Positions 25,681-36,749 of a stretch of DNA of 64,000 nt are shown piece after piece. The notes under the pieces are model-generated. The model worked only from the letters and a program-made list of their open reading frames with translations, had not been told where the DNA came from and searched no databases. The position numbers and the translations under genes were made by a program. Position 1 is the stretch's first letter. Each line of letters opens with the position of its first letter. Source of the stretch: Dolomedes plantarius (lineage: Eukaryota > Arthropoda > Arachnida > Araneae > Dolomedidae); NCBI GenBank assembly GCA_907164885.2, contig OU015492.1:188863838-188927837 (forward strand), given 5' to 3'.

Positions 25681-26224
25681 ATTTTATTTTTGAAAAAACG
25701 AGAGAAAAAATATTCTAAAAACACTAGAGATGGAGAGTAATATAATATGCATTTAATAATTCTCTTATGAAATGCTCGATCTAAGAAAAAAGATAACTGA
25801 AATTATTGCTAGTTTCTTCATGGGAAGGAAATTGCTAGTGAAATCGATTTTAATCGACGCATCTGAAAATTCCTGTAATTTAAAAATATATGAAAATGAT
25901 CTATATTCCGCATTCATTTTACAAACATCAAAACTAAATAAATGTATTTTTAAGTATGCTTCTATACACACATATAAACTTAAAAATGAATGTAATATGC
26001 CTTACATAACAGAATTTCTAAATGCTGAACAAATGGGGGAAAATTTTAATGCAGGTTTCTTTTGCTAATCTAAGTAAGGGGGAAAAGTCCAATTTCTTTG
26101 GAACTCAACACTATTAATAAGGTTTTAGGTTGTACATGTTTTAAGCAGTAAAAGGAATTCACATTACTATAGAAATGAATAGACATATCATACATGTTTT
26201 CCAAGCAGGACAAAATTAAATTAT
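25681..26224. other. nothing recognised
   Basis: A 98-codon plus-strand frame (25772-26068, MLDLRKKITEIIASFF...) is AT-biased in codon use and has no recognisable domain. Probably chance. Confidence 0.45.
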
Positions 26225-26228
26225 TTAA

Positions 26229-26925
26229 GGGGATGGTGGACTTTCAAATTACTGAAAATCGAACAAAAATGGAATTTTTTTGGGGGTGTATTAATATTTT
26301 TAAAATATGTAAATATTGGAATAAAAGGCATTTAAAATATGTAAGGAAAAGTAAAATGAAATCTTGGTGGCTTTAGAAAAGTAAATATTAAAGGTAGGAG
26401 AAAAAAATATTTTTTTAACGGCTATTTATAAAAATGAGCAATTTCCAGATTTGCAGGTCTTTGAAATGCTCCTTGCGTCCTCTTATACATTAAAAGACTC
26501 CTCTTATACAATAAAATAAAATTATGCATCCATTTCAGGTTTCGACATCATTAATATTATTAAAGTTTAACTTAAGTGTGGAAAAGTACAAAAATTTCAC
26601 GAAAATTCCGAGTACAAGCATACAAATATTTTCTAAAAATTAACTATTCAACGGAAGCACAAAATAATATATAACTCTGTTCAAAATGAATTTATAAGCA
26701 ATATAAATGCAAAATTAAGGGGAAAAGTTAAAAATTGGATCACAAGGAGCATTTTAAAAAACGTAATAAAAATTTCAATTTTTAAATTATAAAAAATAAA
26801 ATTTTAAATATTTATAAAATTTTATAAGGTGTTTGATATATTTTTACATTAATGAATATTTATGCAAAATTTCACATCTCTGAGGTAAAAATTTCAAAAA
26901 TTGCTTTGTAATGTCCACCATCCCC
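26229..26925. mobile_element. TTAA-flanked MITE, copy 4
   Basis: 697 bp between TTAA 26225-26228 and 26926-26929. The ends GGGGATGGTGGAC are exactly inverted on the right. Internal AAATGCTCCTTGCG and its inverse recall copy 1. Confidence 0.85.
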
Positions 26926-26929
26926 TTAA

Positions 26930-27909
26930 TGGAAAATAGTAACTTTTACCTAAAGAAAAAGGCAAAATTGTATATAAACTATTAACCATTTTATTTCAAT
27001 ATGTTTTATTCCTTGTTCTATAGAATATTTTAAAAATAGTTTGTCCTTTTTAATTTTCTCATAAAAGAGGAAGAAAACTATCTATTTATATTTTACAGAA
27101 AATAATATCTATTATTGTGTGTTCTTCGATACCATGTATTTCTTTACACAAACTGTTATTAAACCTTTTAAAAAGATTTAAAAGGCATGGTAGACAGAGA
27201 ATACTCTCAACTCAGCTTAGACTCTGTACAATAGTACAGTAAGAGTCTTGACGTCTAAACTGATTTTTCTCTCTAAACCCATATCCCTCTATACTGTTAT
27301 GATTTTTGTAATTTCATATTTTAATGGACTAATCACCTGAACAATTGCAATTTCCTGAGTCGATTAATTTGCGTTTGTAACAGCATTTCTGAAAAAAAAA
27401 TACCCATTAATAATAGTTTCAGAAACACTTTACTGTTCTTTTATCCAACTGATCTTCATTTTATTGATTTAAACACCTTCAATTATTTTTCGTCATCTTC
27501 TCTTTTACTTAAATCACCAGACCTTTTTTTTATACCAAAAATGAAAAATCAATATAATACATCAGTGCTAGAAATTATAAATGGAACATTTTTGGCAATT
27601 TCTCAAAAAGACACATTTTGTGCAGTATATGTAAGTATATTTTAAGAACATTCCATTTAACATATCATGAGATTGTGTTAAAGTATACTCTATTATCTCA
27701 ATATGACAGAAACATCTAGTGATCCAGAGATTAGCAATTTAATGAGAACAGTTTCAATTACAGAGGTCGAGGACTTATCATCCATCACAGGGCAGAAAAT
27801 GTAAGAGTTGTACTTAAGTCAACTTGTGCATTGACTGTTCAGATTTGTTCAGAGCGATATGGTCTTTTTTTTTGGCAACACGAGGACTAATTAGATCAGG
27901 ACTTAATGC
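26930..27909. other. nothing recognised
   Basis: AT-rich; no supported feature. Confidence 0.5.
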
Positions 27910-27913
27910 TTAA

Positions 27914-28547
27914 CCCCTTCGCTACCAGATGGCGGTATCTAAGACAAGTGTAAATCCCAGATTCATTTCCTTTTTTTTTTGCGAACTTTTCAAGGGCACT
28001 TGTGTAAATCGTTAACAAAAATTGGACTACATAGAGTCACTGAAACGGCATGTGATGAAATTCTCACAACATATTCTAATAACTATGCTAAATGTAAAAA
28101 ATGACTACGATAAAAGAAAAAAAAACCAGAAGTTCTTCACTAGCTTGTTGAAAATATCTTAGAAGGTACCAGAAGAAAGCGAATCAGGTGTTGGGTTTGT
28201 TACAATAGAGAGGAAATACTAAAATCACTATTCGCTCATGTAGTGCATGTGAAAAAGCTTTTTTTACCAAGGAACATTTCGAGCAATATCATAATGATTT
28301 GTAGTTTTGAACGTAATTTTTAACTTATCTTTTTCCTCTTATTTTACTTTTTTGTATCAATGTCCAAGAACAAAGTTTTAAAATGTTTTGACTGTAATCC
28401 CAATGAAGGAAATTCTACCATATGATGTTTCCTAAAGTGGTTACATTGGTTTTATAATGAAATAAGTCATGTATCCTGTAGAGGTTACATGGAATTTTGC
28501 TCTACACATAGCATGTGTCCTATAGTGTTTACATGGTAGCCAAGGAG
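27914..28547 (+). mobile_element. internally deleted piggyBac element
   Basis: 634 bp between TTAA (27910-27913) and TTAA (28548-28551). The inverted ends are CCCCTTCGCTACCA and CTCCTTGGCTACCA, of the piggyBac type beginning with C and T residues. It carries the 3' end of a transposase gene. Confidence 0.8.
28160..28305 (+). pseudogene. piggyBac transposase cysteine-rich C-terminus, frameshifted
   Basis: The frame begins GTRRKRIRCWVCYNREE. After a shift of frame it continues RSCSACEKAFFTKEHFEQYHNDL and a stop. This matches the C-terminal cysteine-rich zinc-binding domain of piggyBac transposases (C-x2-C pairs, then H..YH), which binds the transposon ends. The catalytic core is gone. Confidence 0.7.
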
Positions 28548-28551
28548 TTAA

Positions 28552-28650
28552 AGCCGATTCGGAAATGTCTATTCCAAAGGTGGGACTCCAACCCATAGAC
28601 TCTGGTACCGATTGCCAGCGCCGGAACCATTGGGCCATCATCCGGCCATA
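28552..28650 (-). mobile_element. tRNA-derived SINE head
   Basis: On the minus strand: GGATGATGGCCCAATGGTT (A-box-like) and GGGTTGGAGTCCCAC (B-box-like). Only the head is recognisable. It abuts the right TTAA of the piggyBac element. Confidence 0.55.
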
Positions 28651-28720
28651 TTCCCCGTTTAAAAGACACTTGGAGGTCGAGTCCTTTTTCTCGTGCCGAT
28701 ATGCACTCGTAATTGGACAA

Positions 28721-29390
28721 ACTTCAAATAAAGTACTCTAAAAACGACATATTCAAAATATTTAATCTACTTCAAAATCGAATTCTGAATTGCTTGTTTT
28801 AACTCTTCGGTGTACCGAATTCACTGACTGTACATTCAAGTTATGAGGATTTCTTATTTTTAAAATGTATATATCCCAAAAGAGCCGTTCTTCGTGACTG
28901 TAGTGCATATCTTTGTAGGAACAAGTTTGTTTGACTGTAGTTTTGTTTAAATGTTTCTTCTGAAACAAATGCATTTCAGTCGCTGAAAACATAACTGTAC
29001 TTTTCGCGAAAAGGAAAATACTGACTTTTGAAGGAATTTTATATTTCTACCTTAATATTTTGAATATTCAAAGTTATTTCTCAGATGAAAAATTCTCGGA
29101 AATAATAGCATGAAATATTTTACGAAGTTGCATGGGCACATAAGCACAAGGCATCGTTCAATCATTTTTCTGAATTCTTAGATAAAGGATTAACAAATAG
29201 TAAAAAATTCTAAAGAAACATTATCACAAAACGTGAAGATTTTCTTCAATATATAGTTTAATGCTAGATGTTTAATTGAGTCGATTGGAAAAAAATTTAA
29301 TAAGTTTATCTTTTAATGATTTTTTTCTCATATTTATTTACTATTATAAAATTTAGAAAGAATATCTACAGTTATTTAACATAGTGACAG
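28721..29390. other. nothing recognised
   Basis: AT-rich; no supported feature. Confidence 0.5.
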
Positions 29391-29391
29391 A

Positions 29392-29895
29392 ACGACAGTA
29401 AATATTGTCTGGCATTTGGGCTGCTTGAGTGCCCATAATAGGATATTTTTTCAATGGATACCGTCACACTCGGATATTTACGGTAACGAGGTTGCGGATG
29501 GTCTGGCCAAGGAAGACAGCCCTAAGGGTTCTTTTGACGGCGGCTGTCTTTCTCCCTCGGAACTTGCTTCTGGGGTCAAACTTGAATTCAACTCCTCTTG
29601 AAGAAAGGCCCCCGTTCATGAGTGGTATGATTGTGGCCATCCTGGTGCAGATTTGAATGGGGAAAGCAGCAGGGGAGATCACACAGCGCTGGCCAGGCTC
29701 CACAGCGGTCATCATCGTGCTCTATGGTTTGTGTCGGGCTATAAAGTTTACCCTCTTTACCCGAGGTGCAGTTTGGTTCAGGCCATTCCTGCCCATATTT
29801 TGACATGTATTGGTTGCCAGAGGAGCCAACTGTACTGCAAAACTGGCACGGTTCTTCATCTTTTGAAAACTCACGAATTCATGGACCTGGTCTGA
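29392..29895 (+). pseudogene. LINE ORF2 tail with RNase H domain
   Basis: A single frame reads FFQWIPSHSDIYGNEVADGL then AKEDS, the last catalytic block of a ribonuclease H (PSH..I.GNE.AD.LAK). It continues through APVHEWYDCGHPGADL, HTALARLHSGHH, a zinc-knuckle-like stretch C..VQAIPAHILTCIGC, and HEFMDLV to a stop at 29893. One in-frame TGA at 29599, where relatives have tryptophan, breaks it. The layout fits the 3' end of an I-clade type non-LTR retrotransposon. A short tail AACAACAACA follows at ~29923. It is heavily 5'-truncated, so no reverse transcriptase remains here. Confidence 0.75.
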
Positions 29896-29944
29896 TGTTG
29901 CTAAAGATCGGGTGGGATAAGTAACAACAACAGACTACATGTCT

Positions 29945-30310
29945 TTCAGTGCACCTTTTCAAATATTAATAAGTCAACTCATTGACATTTTGATGTTATT
30001 CTTCTTTTAGGCTTCGCAAGTTCCGGAGAAATATCGTCTAAGAGCAGACTGTTACAAAAGACATATACTGTATTTGAGCTGAAAGCGAAGGAAAACTTAA
30101 ATTTTTACTCCAACAAAAATTAAAGCTACTCGTAGCTTCGGTAATAAAGTGCATCGTAACTCGGCTGTTTTAAACCTTTCTCTTATCATGGAACACGTAA
30201 ACTACCTACTGAAATTCTGTGACACACCACAATATATATTGTATTTTTTGCCAACCATATAAGGGTATAATCATATAATATGGCCATAACGGTCGTATTA
30301 TTTAACCTAT
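29945..30310. other. nothing recognised
   Basis: No supported feature. Confidence 0.5.
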
Positions 30311-30312
30311 AC

Positions 30313-30675
30313 AGGGTGTCCCAGTTAAACGTTTCAGAACTTCTACGAGGGGTAGAGGGCATCCTGACGACTCGAAATCATATAGCAATGTGGGGTCGGA
30401 AATGCTTTCCTGAAGTATGCACATTGCTATATGATTTTATTATGGTACACAGAATTATTATGGTACTTTATTATGGTACACAGAAAACCATAATAAAGAG
30501 ACCGTAAGTGTATAACCGTTTTAATAATAAATGTACAAAAACAAAAGTTACACGCGGATTCACGTAAGGTACACTTGGTCAAAATAAGTGTTCGAAGTTT
30601 TTTCCACCGACTGCAATGCAGACCTTACATCTCCGGCGCATCTGGAATGCGCGTCTGGAATGCGCGCTGAGTATC
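30313..30675 (-). pseudogene. end fragment of a Tc1/mariner-superfamily transposon
   Basis: The left edge ACAGGGTGTCCCAGTTAAAC looks like a transposon terminus. Read on the minus strand, 30605-30675 gives RAFQMRRRCKVCIAVGGKNF EHLF and a stop, which resembles the C-terminal end of DUF4817/mariner-related transposases. A hairpin lies at 30377-30441 (AATCATATAGCAATGTG and its inverse). No second terminus is visible, so this is a 3'-end fragment. Confidence 0.55.
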
Positions 30676-30679
30676 ACGT

Positions 30680-33018
30680 TAATTTTAATAAAAAGGGAAT
30701 AATTATGCTAGCAGCATATCATGGACTGTAAATGTCGTGTCTAAATTTAAATTTATTTTCATAAAGAATACGAAATCGTTGTTGCCACAGAAAACGAAAC
30801 AAACTTTTTAAAGATAGGGGAAAAATCACCATGGACTTGACACTGAGAACGACAAATGTCATTCAGGTTCTACGTTTGTCGCATGCCGAGAAGGCAGAAC
30901 GACGTATTATTCTGACTTTTGTTTTCTGTCATAATATATTACTTATATATTCATGGTTCAACACAGAGCATTCCCTTCGTACGGCTATTGTTGCGTTGGT
31001 AGTTGTCATTTTTTTTCCATAACACAATCTAAGGGAAAATAATTCAGTAACCCTGAATAAACGTTCGGGTAATGCCTGTTTTGTAAATGGCGGCATCTCG
31101 GTTGAAAAGAAAACAATGGTCTCTAGCCCGGAAATAATCACAGAAAGAAAGGAGTCTCGGAGTAATGAGAGATTTCTAAGTGCCAGAGACTTAATCATTA
31201 CCAAAGCCGGAAGAGTAAAAAAGAAACCTGAGTGAAGCCCTTGAAGTAAAACTTATAATTAGACAAATTTTGAGTCCGGAAACAGTCGAGAAAAACAATC
31301 AGAATTGACGTAATCAATAAAGAAATAAATGAAGGAGTACTGTGTCCACGAATTGCCTTCCTTGGATTTGTCCCGATTTCAAAATTGTCTTTTTCAAAAT
31401 ACTAACTGCATTTCTTTGCATTCGTTTCATACAGTCTTTTTCTTACCTTTAAGAAAGTTTCGGTGTCGTCAGTAAAGAAAGTTATGTTCGTCTTAGAATA
31501 GGTTAATTTTTTTTTGTTTTTTCCTGCAGAGGAATTCCTTGAAATCTATTAGAGTCGGTACTCATTTAATTCTTCTAAACTAGGTCTTTTTCTTTACACC
31601 ATGAAAAACACTCTTACTATTAATTAAGTTCTGAAATAAATGAATAATAGCACAAAATTTTCCCTATCTCTAGACTAATTTTCTAAAACTATTTGAATAA
31701 AGGAACCCAATTGAAAGAGGAAAAGTTGAAGGACAGAAAAGTTTTTCCTTTGAAATATTTTGTGAACTACAAAGGATACTTTTTGCAATATGATATACAG
31801 TAGTCTCTCTATTTATAGGACATTTAATTAAGTCTTTTTTCTAACAAAGGTCTCTCTAGAACAAAGAACCTGAGCCACATTTACATTATAATCCATCCCA
31901 ATATTCCAATTTCAGAAATAGCATATTTCAAAATTAAAATTTTTATAATTACAAAAAAAATTTATTTTTTCTGCTTTTTTTATTTTAAAACCAAATCTCT
32001 AAAAAGTATTATTTTTTTAGGTATTTCAACTGTCAGCTAGATTTTGTGTGCAAGTGACAGAACTCGTGAATGTAAGAATTTGTAATTTTTACTTGTGAAT
32101 AGTTATATTTGGAGCTCATATCTCCATTTTTTTAAGTGCTTTGAGCATTGAAAATTTAAAATGCATGTAGCATATGTTCTAGAGTTATCTCTCTAAGGAA
32201 GAGATCGAACTTCGAACACCAACAAGATTCTTAATAACGCTTTGATAAAATTTATGCGTGGGATGCATCAACTAATTCGTTAGAACTACTTATTCCTTGA
32301 ACAGAACTAAAATGCGAGCCGTCTTTATAGTAAATAAACACCTATTTTACATCTGCTGAATAATTCATTACTGCTTGAACATAAAACATCGAGCATTGGA
32401 TTCTAACTGCGACTATTTGTAAATGAATACGCATTATTGTTTTACGATTTTTTTTGTTTTCTTCAGAAACAATTATAAATATCAAACGACATCAGGCTTT
32501 TATGATTTGAAAAGTCCAAGAGTATTGTTGATTTTGACGAATTTTACTATGTAGGGCATACAGTATGATATTATCATACAGAAATTCTATCTACCTTTTT
32601 AAATCTATTTAAACCGTTTTCATAGCTCATTTTTATTCCGCAGTAAATTTCGGAATCCTTTTTTTTTACCTCGGCAATCATCTAAAAAGTTTTATTTCTC
32701 CGAATTCACGATTTGCGACTCATCGAAAAGCAATCCATCAACCTAATTTAGTAGTTTGAAACTCCATTTCCGGAAGTTTTTAAAGTACAAAATGAACTCT
32801 TCAAGTGGAGTTTTTTTTTCTCTACCTAAGGAACTTCATAAAAAAATTTGAGGAATTAAACTAGAAATCTCACATTATATATGTATATACAACAGGGAAA
32901 AAAGCATATGTACACGTATATACGCTGACACATCTGATATGCATGAACTGATTATATATATTCCCATAATAAGAAAAGACAGAAATATTTATTACAGTTT
33001 GTAAGTTTTTAAGGGATC
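30680..33018. other. AT-rich stretch, nothing recognised
   Basis: No protein family, RNA gene or convincing inverted-repeat element. Frames of 63-91 codons near 30831-31204 overlap on both strands and show no domain. Confidence 0.5.
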
Positions 33019-33026
33019 ATTTAACA

Positions 33027-33656
33027 CAGTGGTTCTCAACCTTTTAGGCTCTGTGCCCCCCTTTGAACACTAATGTGAGGTCACGCCCCCCCCCTCCCAC
33101 CATCACCACCATATGTGGTCAATACAAGTAATACAATCGGAATATGAAACTGAATCTGGTTATTAAATGAAAATATAGAATAGATAATTTCATACACAAA
33201 ATTTAATATTACTACTCATATCTTAATTTGGAACACATTATTATTAGAACATATGAAATTAAAGTATTAAATACAGATCAAATATATTTGAGGTAATCGA
33301 GGATCTAGGTGAGGTTGGCATGTAATACCAGTCACTTTCACAACATTAATGAGAGGGCTGGCACTGTTTGTCCTTGACAAGTTTTTGAATATAAGGTTGT
33401 CACTATGACAAAGCACACCTCAGGTCACTTTCAACGTCCAGACGTACGACAATTATCGTGTTTTTGCAATTACAAAAATTATCGTGTACGACAATTACCG
33501 TGTTCGTGTTCGTATGTCGAAAATATGTTACGGTTACATTCTGAGTGCAAAATTGAGTACAGTAAATTACAGTTAGTTTTACTTCTTATTTTGCTTTTTT
33601 TTAAACTCACGCCTCCCCTGAAATGTCTCTACGCCCCCCCAGGTTGAGAACCGCTG
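33027..33656. mobile_element. non-autonomous hAT element
   Basis: 630 bp with ends CAGTGGTTCTCAACCTTTTA and inverted CAGCGGTTCTCAACCTGG, flanked by a perfect 8-bp duplication ATTTAACA (33019-33026 and 33657-33664). C-rich tracts lie just inside both ends. I could not find transposase sequence in it. Confidence 0.9.
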
Positions 33657-33747
33657 ATTTAACATATGTTCCTGTTTTGTTATAATTACGACATATTTTT
33701 TCTTTATATCTAAAGTAGACTAAAAGTAGACTAGAAGTTTTTACATA

Positions 33748-33997
33748 TGAGGCGGTGAAAGACAAAGTGGTGTAAGTCACATTTTCAACTTTTTGTTATT
33801 TGGGGGCAAAAATGTAATTTCCATGTTCAATTTACAGTGGAATTGCAAATAAATATTATTTGCGATATTATAATAATTATTATGAATTATAATTTGTTCA
33901 ATTTATAGTGGAATATTTTGTAGTTTTTGCAGTAAAACGCTTTGGACTGACACCACTTGACTTACTGGCTTACACCACTTTGCCTTTCACCACCGCA
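33748..33997. mobile_element. MITE with TA target
   Basis: 250 bp with imperfect ~30-bp inverted ends that share GGTGAAAG and CAAAGTGGTGTAAG. TA lies on both sides. An internal pair TTCAATTTA-AGTGGAAT repeats directly. Confidence 0.75.
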
Positions 33998-33999
33998 TA

Positions 34000-34386
34000 T
34001 GTGTGTGACTTAAACTAAGTAAAGTTCAAGACACACTTTACTTAATGATAAATTCCGGTTCTGAAAAATTCGCACCACTGATATTATCATACGATAGTCT
34101 TGTTCTGATTGTGAAAGTAACCCCCAAAGAAGTTCTGAATAATTAGAAAATCATTTTATGCTGATTGATTAAAACAACATTCAACGAGTAATTGTATCTT
34201 TAAATCTATAACTTACATGCAAAATGTACGACCGAAAAAAAAATTCCAACGTTGTTAACAAAGTTGCTGAAATTAAAACCAATCACTTACAATCCAAGAA
34301 CGTATAACCATTACATACAAAGAACTTAAATTCCTTACTACTCCAGGTAGGTTATTGATGTTTATGATGCTATATATATATATATA
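34000..34386. other. nothing recognised
   Basis: AT-rich, ending in a short TA run at 34369. Confidence 0.5.
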
Positions 34387-36497
34387 TACCGGGTGAGTCA
34401 TAAATTCGTGCAAAGTTTAAAAATTCTTAGTAAAAGGAGTAATTCTAGGAACAAATTTCTGTTTGCGCCAATAGGATGACAGGTACATTGAATTTGATAG
34501 CTTGATTTGCATAAAACATCTCAGTATGACATGTGAGCACCCTATTTCGGTTACTTTTGGAAACATTTTTTTCTTACATGGAAAAAAAAATCCAATGTCC
34601 CTCCGATCCTATTGACGCAAACAGAAAATTTTTCGGAGCATTACTTCTTTTATTAAGAACTAGCGGCCCGTCCCGACTTTGTCCGGGTTGAACAAAATAT
34701 TATACCAATAAATTCCCAGTTGATAGCCAATAAATTGTAAATCTTTTTTACCTTAATAATAACCTAAATAATACCTTAAATTAATTTTATGTTAGTTAAT
34801 AATTAAAATAATTTTTTTAAAGAAAAAGGCTTGCCGGAGAACGGCTAGCTTCTAACCGCTAGCGTCAGAACAGAAGCCCACCGCGATAGCACCACGCTAA
34901 GGATCGTTGTATACTTCGGCACAAAAAACGGTAGAGGACAGTAGCGGTAACAATGGAGATTGTTAGGATTAAGCCCCTAACTTTATTTGTACTGATTAGA
35001 TATACATAATATATATCCTATGTCCATCTGGAATAATGTACCTTTCAAACAGTGAAAGAATTTTTCAAATAGGTACAGTGGTTCTGAAGATTACCCTCCA
35101 CGTACAAAATCGCTCTCTCTTTATATATAAGTATAGATAGCACCACGCTAAGGATCGTTGAAGACTTCGGCACAAAAAGCGGTAGAGGACAGTGGCGGTA
35201 ACAATGGAGGTTGTTAGGATTAAGCCCCTAACTTTATTTCTACTGATTAGATATACATAATATATAGCCTATGACCATCTGGAATAATGTACCTCTCAAA
35301 CAGTGAAAGAATTTTTCAAATAGGTGCAGTGGTTCTGGAGATTACCCTCCACGTAAAAAATCGTTCTCTCTTTATATATAAGTATAGATGATAAGATATA
35401 CATAATATATAGCCTATGTCCATCTGGAATAATGTACCTTTCAAACAGTGAAAGAATTTTTCAAATAGATGCAGTGGTTCTGGAGATTACCCTCCACGTA
35501 CAAAATCTCTCTCTCTTTATATATAAGTATAGATGATAAGATATACATAATATATAGCCTATGTCCATCTGGAATAATGTACCTTTCAAACAGTGAAAGA
35601 ATTTTTCAAATAGATGCAGTGGTTCTGGAGATTACCCTCCACGTACAAAATCGCTCTCTCTTTATATATAAGTATAGATAGCACCACGCTAAGGATCGTT
35701 GAAGACTTCGGCACAAAAAGCGGTAGAGGACAGTGGCGGTAACAATGGAGGTTGTTAGGATTAAGCCCCTAACTTTATTTCTACTGATTAGATATACATA
35801 ATATATAGCCTATGACCATCTGGAATAATGTACCTCTCAAACAGTGAAAGAATTTTTCAAATAGGTGCAGTGGTTCTGGAGATTACCCTCCACGTAAAAA
35901 ATCGTTCTCTCTTTATATATAAGTATAGATGATAAGATATACATAATATATAGCCTATGTCCATCTGGAATAATGTACCTTTCAAACAGTGAAAGAATTT
36001 TTCAAATAGATGCAGTGGTTCTGGAGATTACCCTCCACGTACAAAATCGCTCTCTCTTTATATATAAGTATAGATGATAAGATATACATAATATATAGCC
36101 TATGTCCATCTGGAATAATGTACCTTTCAAACAGTGAAAGAATTTTTCAAATAGATGCAGTGGTTCTGGAGATTACCCTCCACGTACAAAATCGCTCTCT
36201 CTTTATATATAAGTATAGATAGATAGCACCATGCTAAGGATCGTTGAAGACTTCGGCACAAAAAGCGGTAACAATGGAGATTGTTATGATTAAGCCCCTA
36301 ACTTTATTTCTACTGATCAGATATACATAATATATAGCCTATGTCCATCTTGAATAATGTACCTTTCAAACAGTGAAAGAATTTTTCAAATAGGTGCAGT
36401 GGTTCTGGAGATTACCCTCCACGTACAAAATCGCTCTCTCTTTATATATATGTATAGATTTTTGAACTTTGCACGAATTTATGACGCACCCGGTGTA
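34387..36497. mobile_element. foldback MITE interrupted by a Helitron
   Basis: The left end CCGGGTGAGTCATAAATTCG (34389) is inverted at 36450-36495 (TGCACGAATTTATGACGCAC then CCGGTG), within TA runs. The left part alone folds back: AATTTCTGTTTGCGCCAATA at ~34457 pairs with a stretch at ~34606. The Helitron entered the right arm at 34659/36459. Without it the element is about 310 bp. Confidence 0.8.
34660..36458 (-). mobile_element. Helitron with tandemly multiplied 5' ends
   Basis: Oriented on the minus strand. The 3' end is CTAG (34660-34663) next to A at 34659, preceded (minus strand) by a hairpin CCCGGACAAAGTCGGG. The 5' end TCTATACATATATAAAG lies at 36458, next to T at 36459. The 5'-terminal motif recurs at 35137, 35388, 35533, 35678, 35929, 36074, 36219 and 36458, eight in total, at spacings of 251, 145, 145, 251, 145, 145 and 239 bp. 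There is no Rep/helicase code. The repeated 70-codon frames at 35469 and 36010 are shadows of the repeat. Confidence 0.85.
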
Positions 36498-36505
36498 TAT
36501 ATATA

Positions 36506-36746
36506 TATATGCCGCCAACATTTTGTAGTGGTTAGCGTTTTGAGCTGCCCTGTAATAGGCTTCGGTTCAAATCCCGTATAAGGCTTGGTTGTTTCCGTGT
36601 CGATCCCCTCAAAGGTAGCAATGCTGGCTCACATATTTGGTGCTCCCATAATAAAGTTGCCAGTAAATCGCGGTGAATAACAAAAGGCGAATGTCTCACG
36701 ACTAGTGCCCCCGCATTGGGGAATAAAATATAAAAAAATAAAAATT
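36506..36746 (+). mobile_element. tRNA-derived SINE
   Basis: Head with A-box-like TGTAGTGGTTAGCG and B-box GGTTCAAATCC. The body contains GGCTCACATATTTGGTGCTC, shared with the SINE at 55562 and in part with 7190, and AACAAAAGGCG, shared with the SINE at 1966. The A-rich tail (AATAAAATATAAAAAAATAA) ends at the mariner at 36750. Confidence 0.8.
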
Positions 36747-36749
36747 ATA

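Noticed and set aside
25772..26068. 98-codon hypothetical gene
   Set aside because: No domain, promoter or conservation evidence, and long frames occur by chance in such a window.
31797..32200. Possible pogo-type MITE from CAGTAGTCTCTCTATTTATA and GTTATCTCTCTAAGG
   Set aside because: The right end does not pair convincingly and no TA duplication fits.
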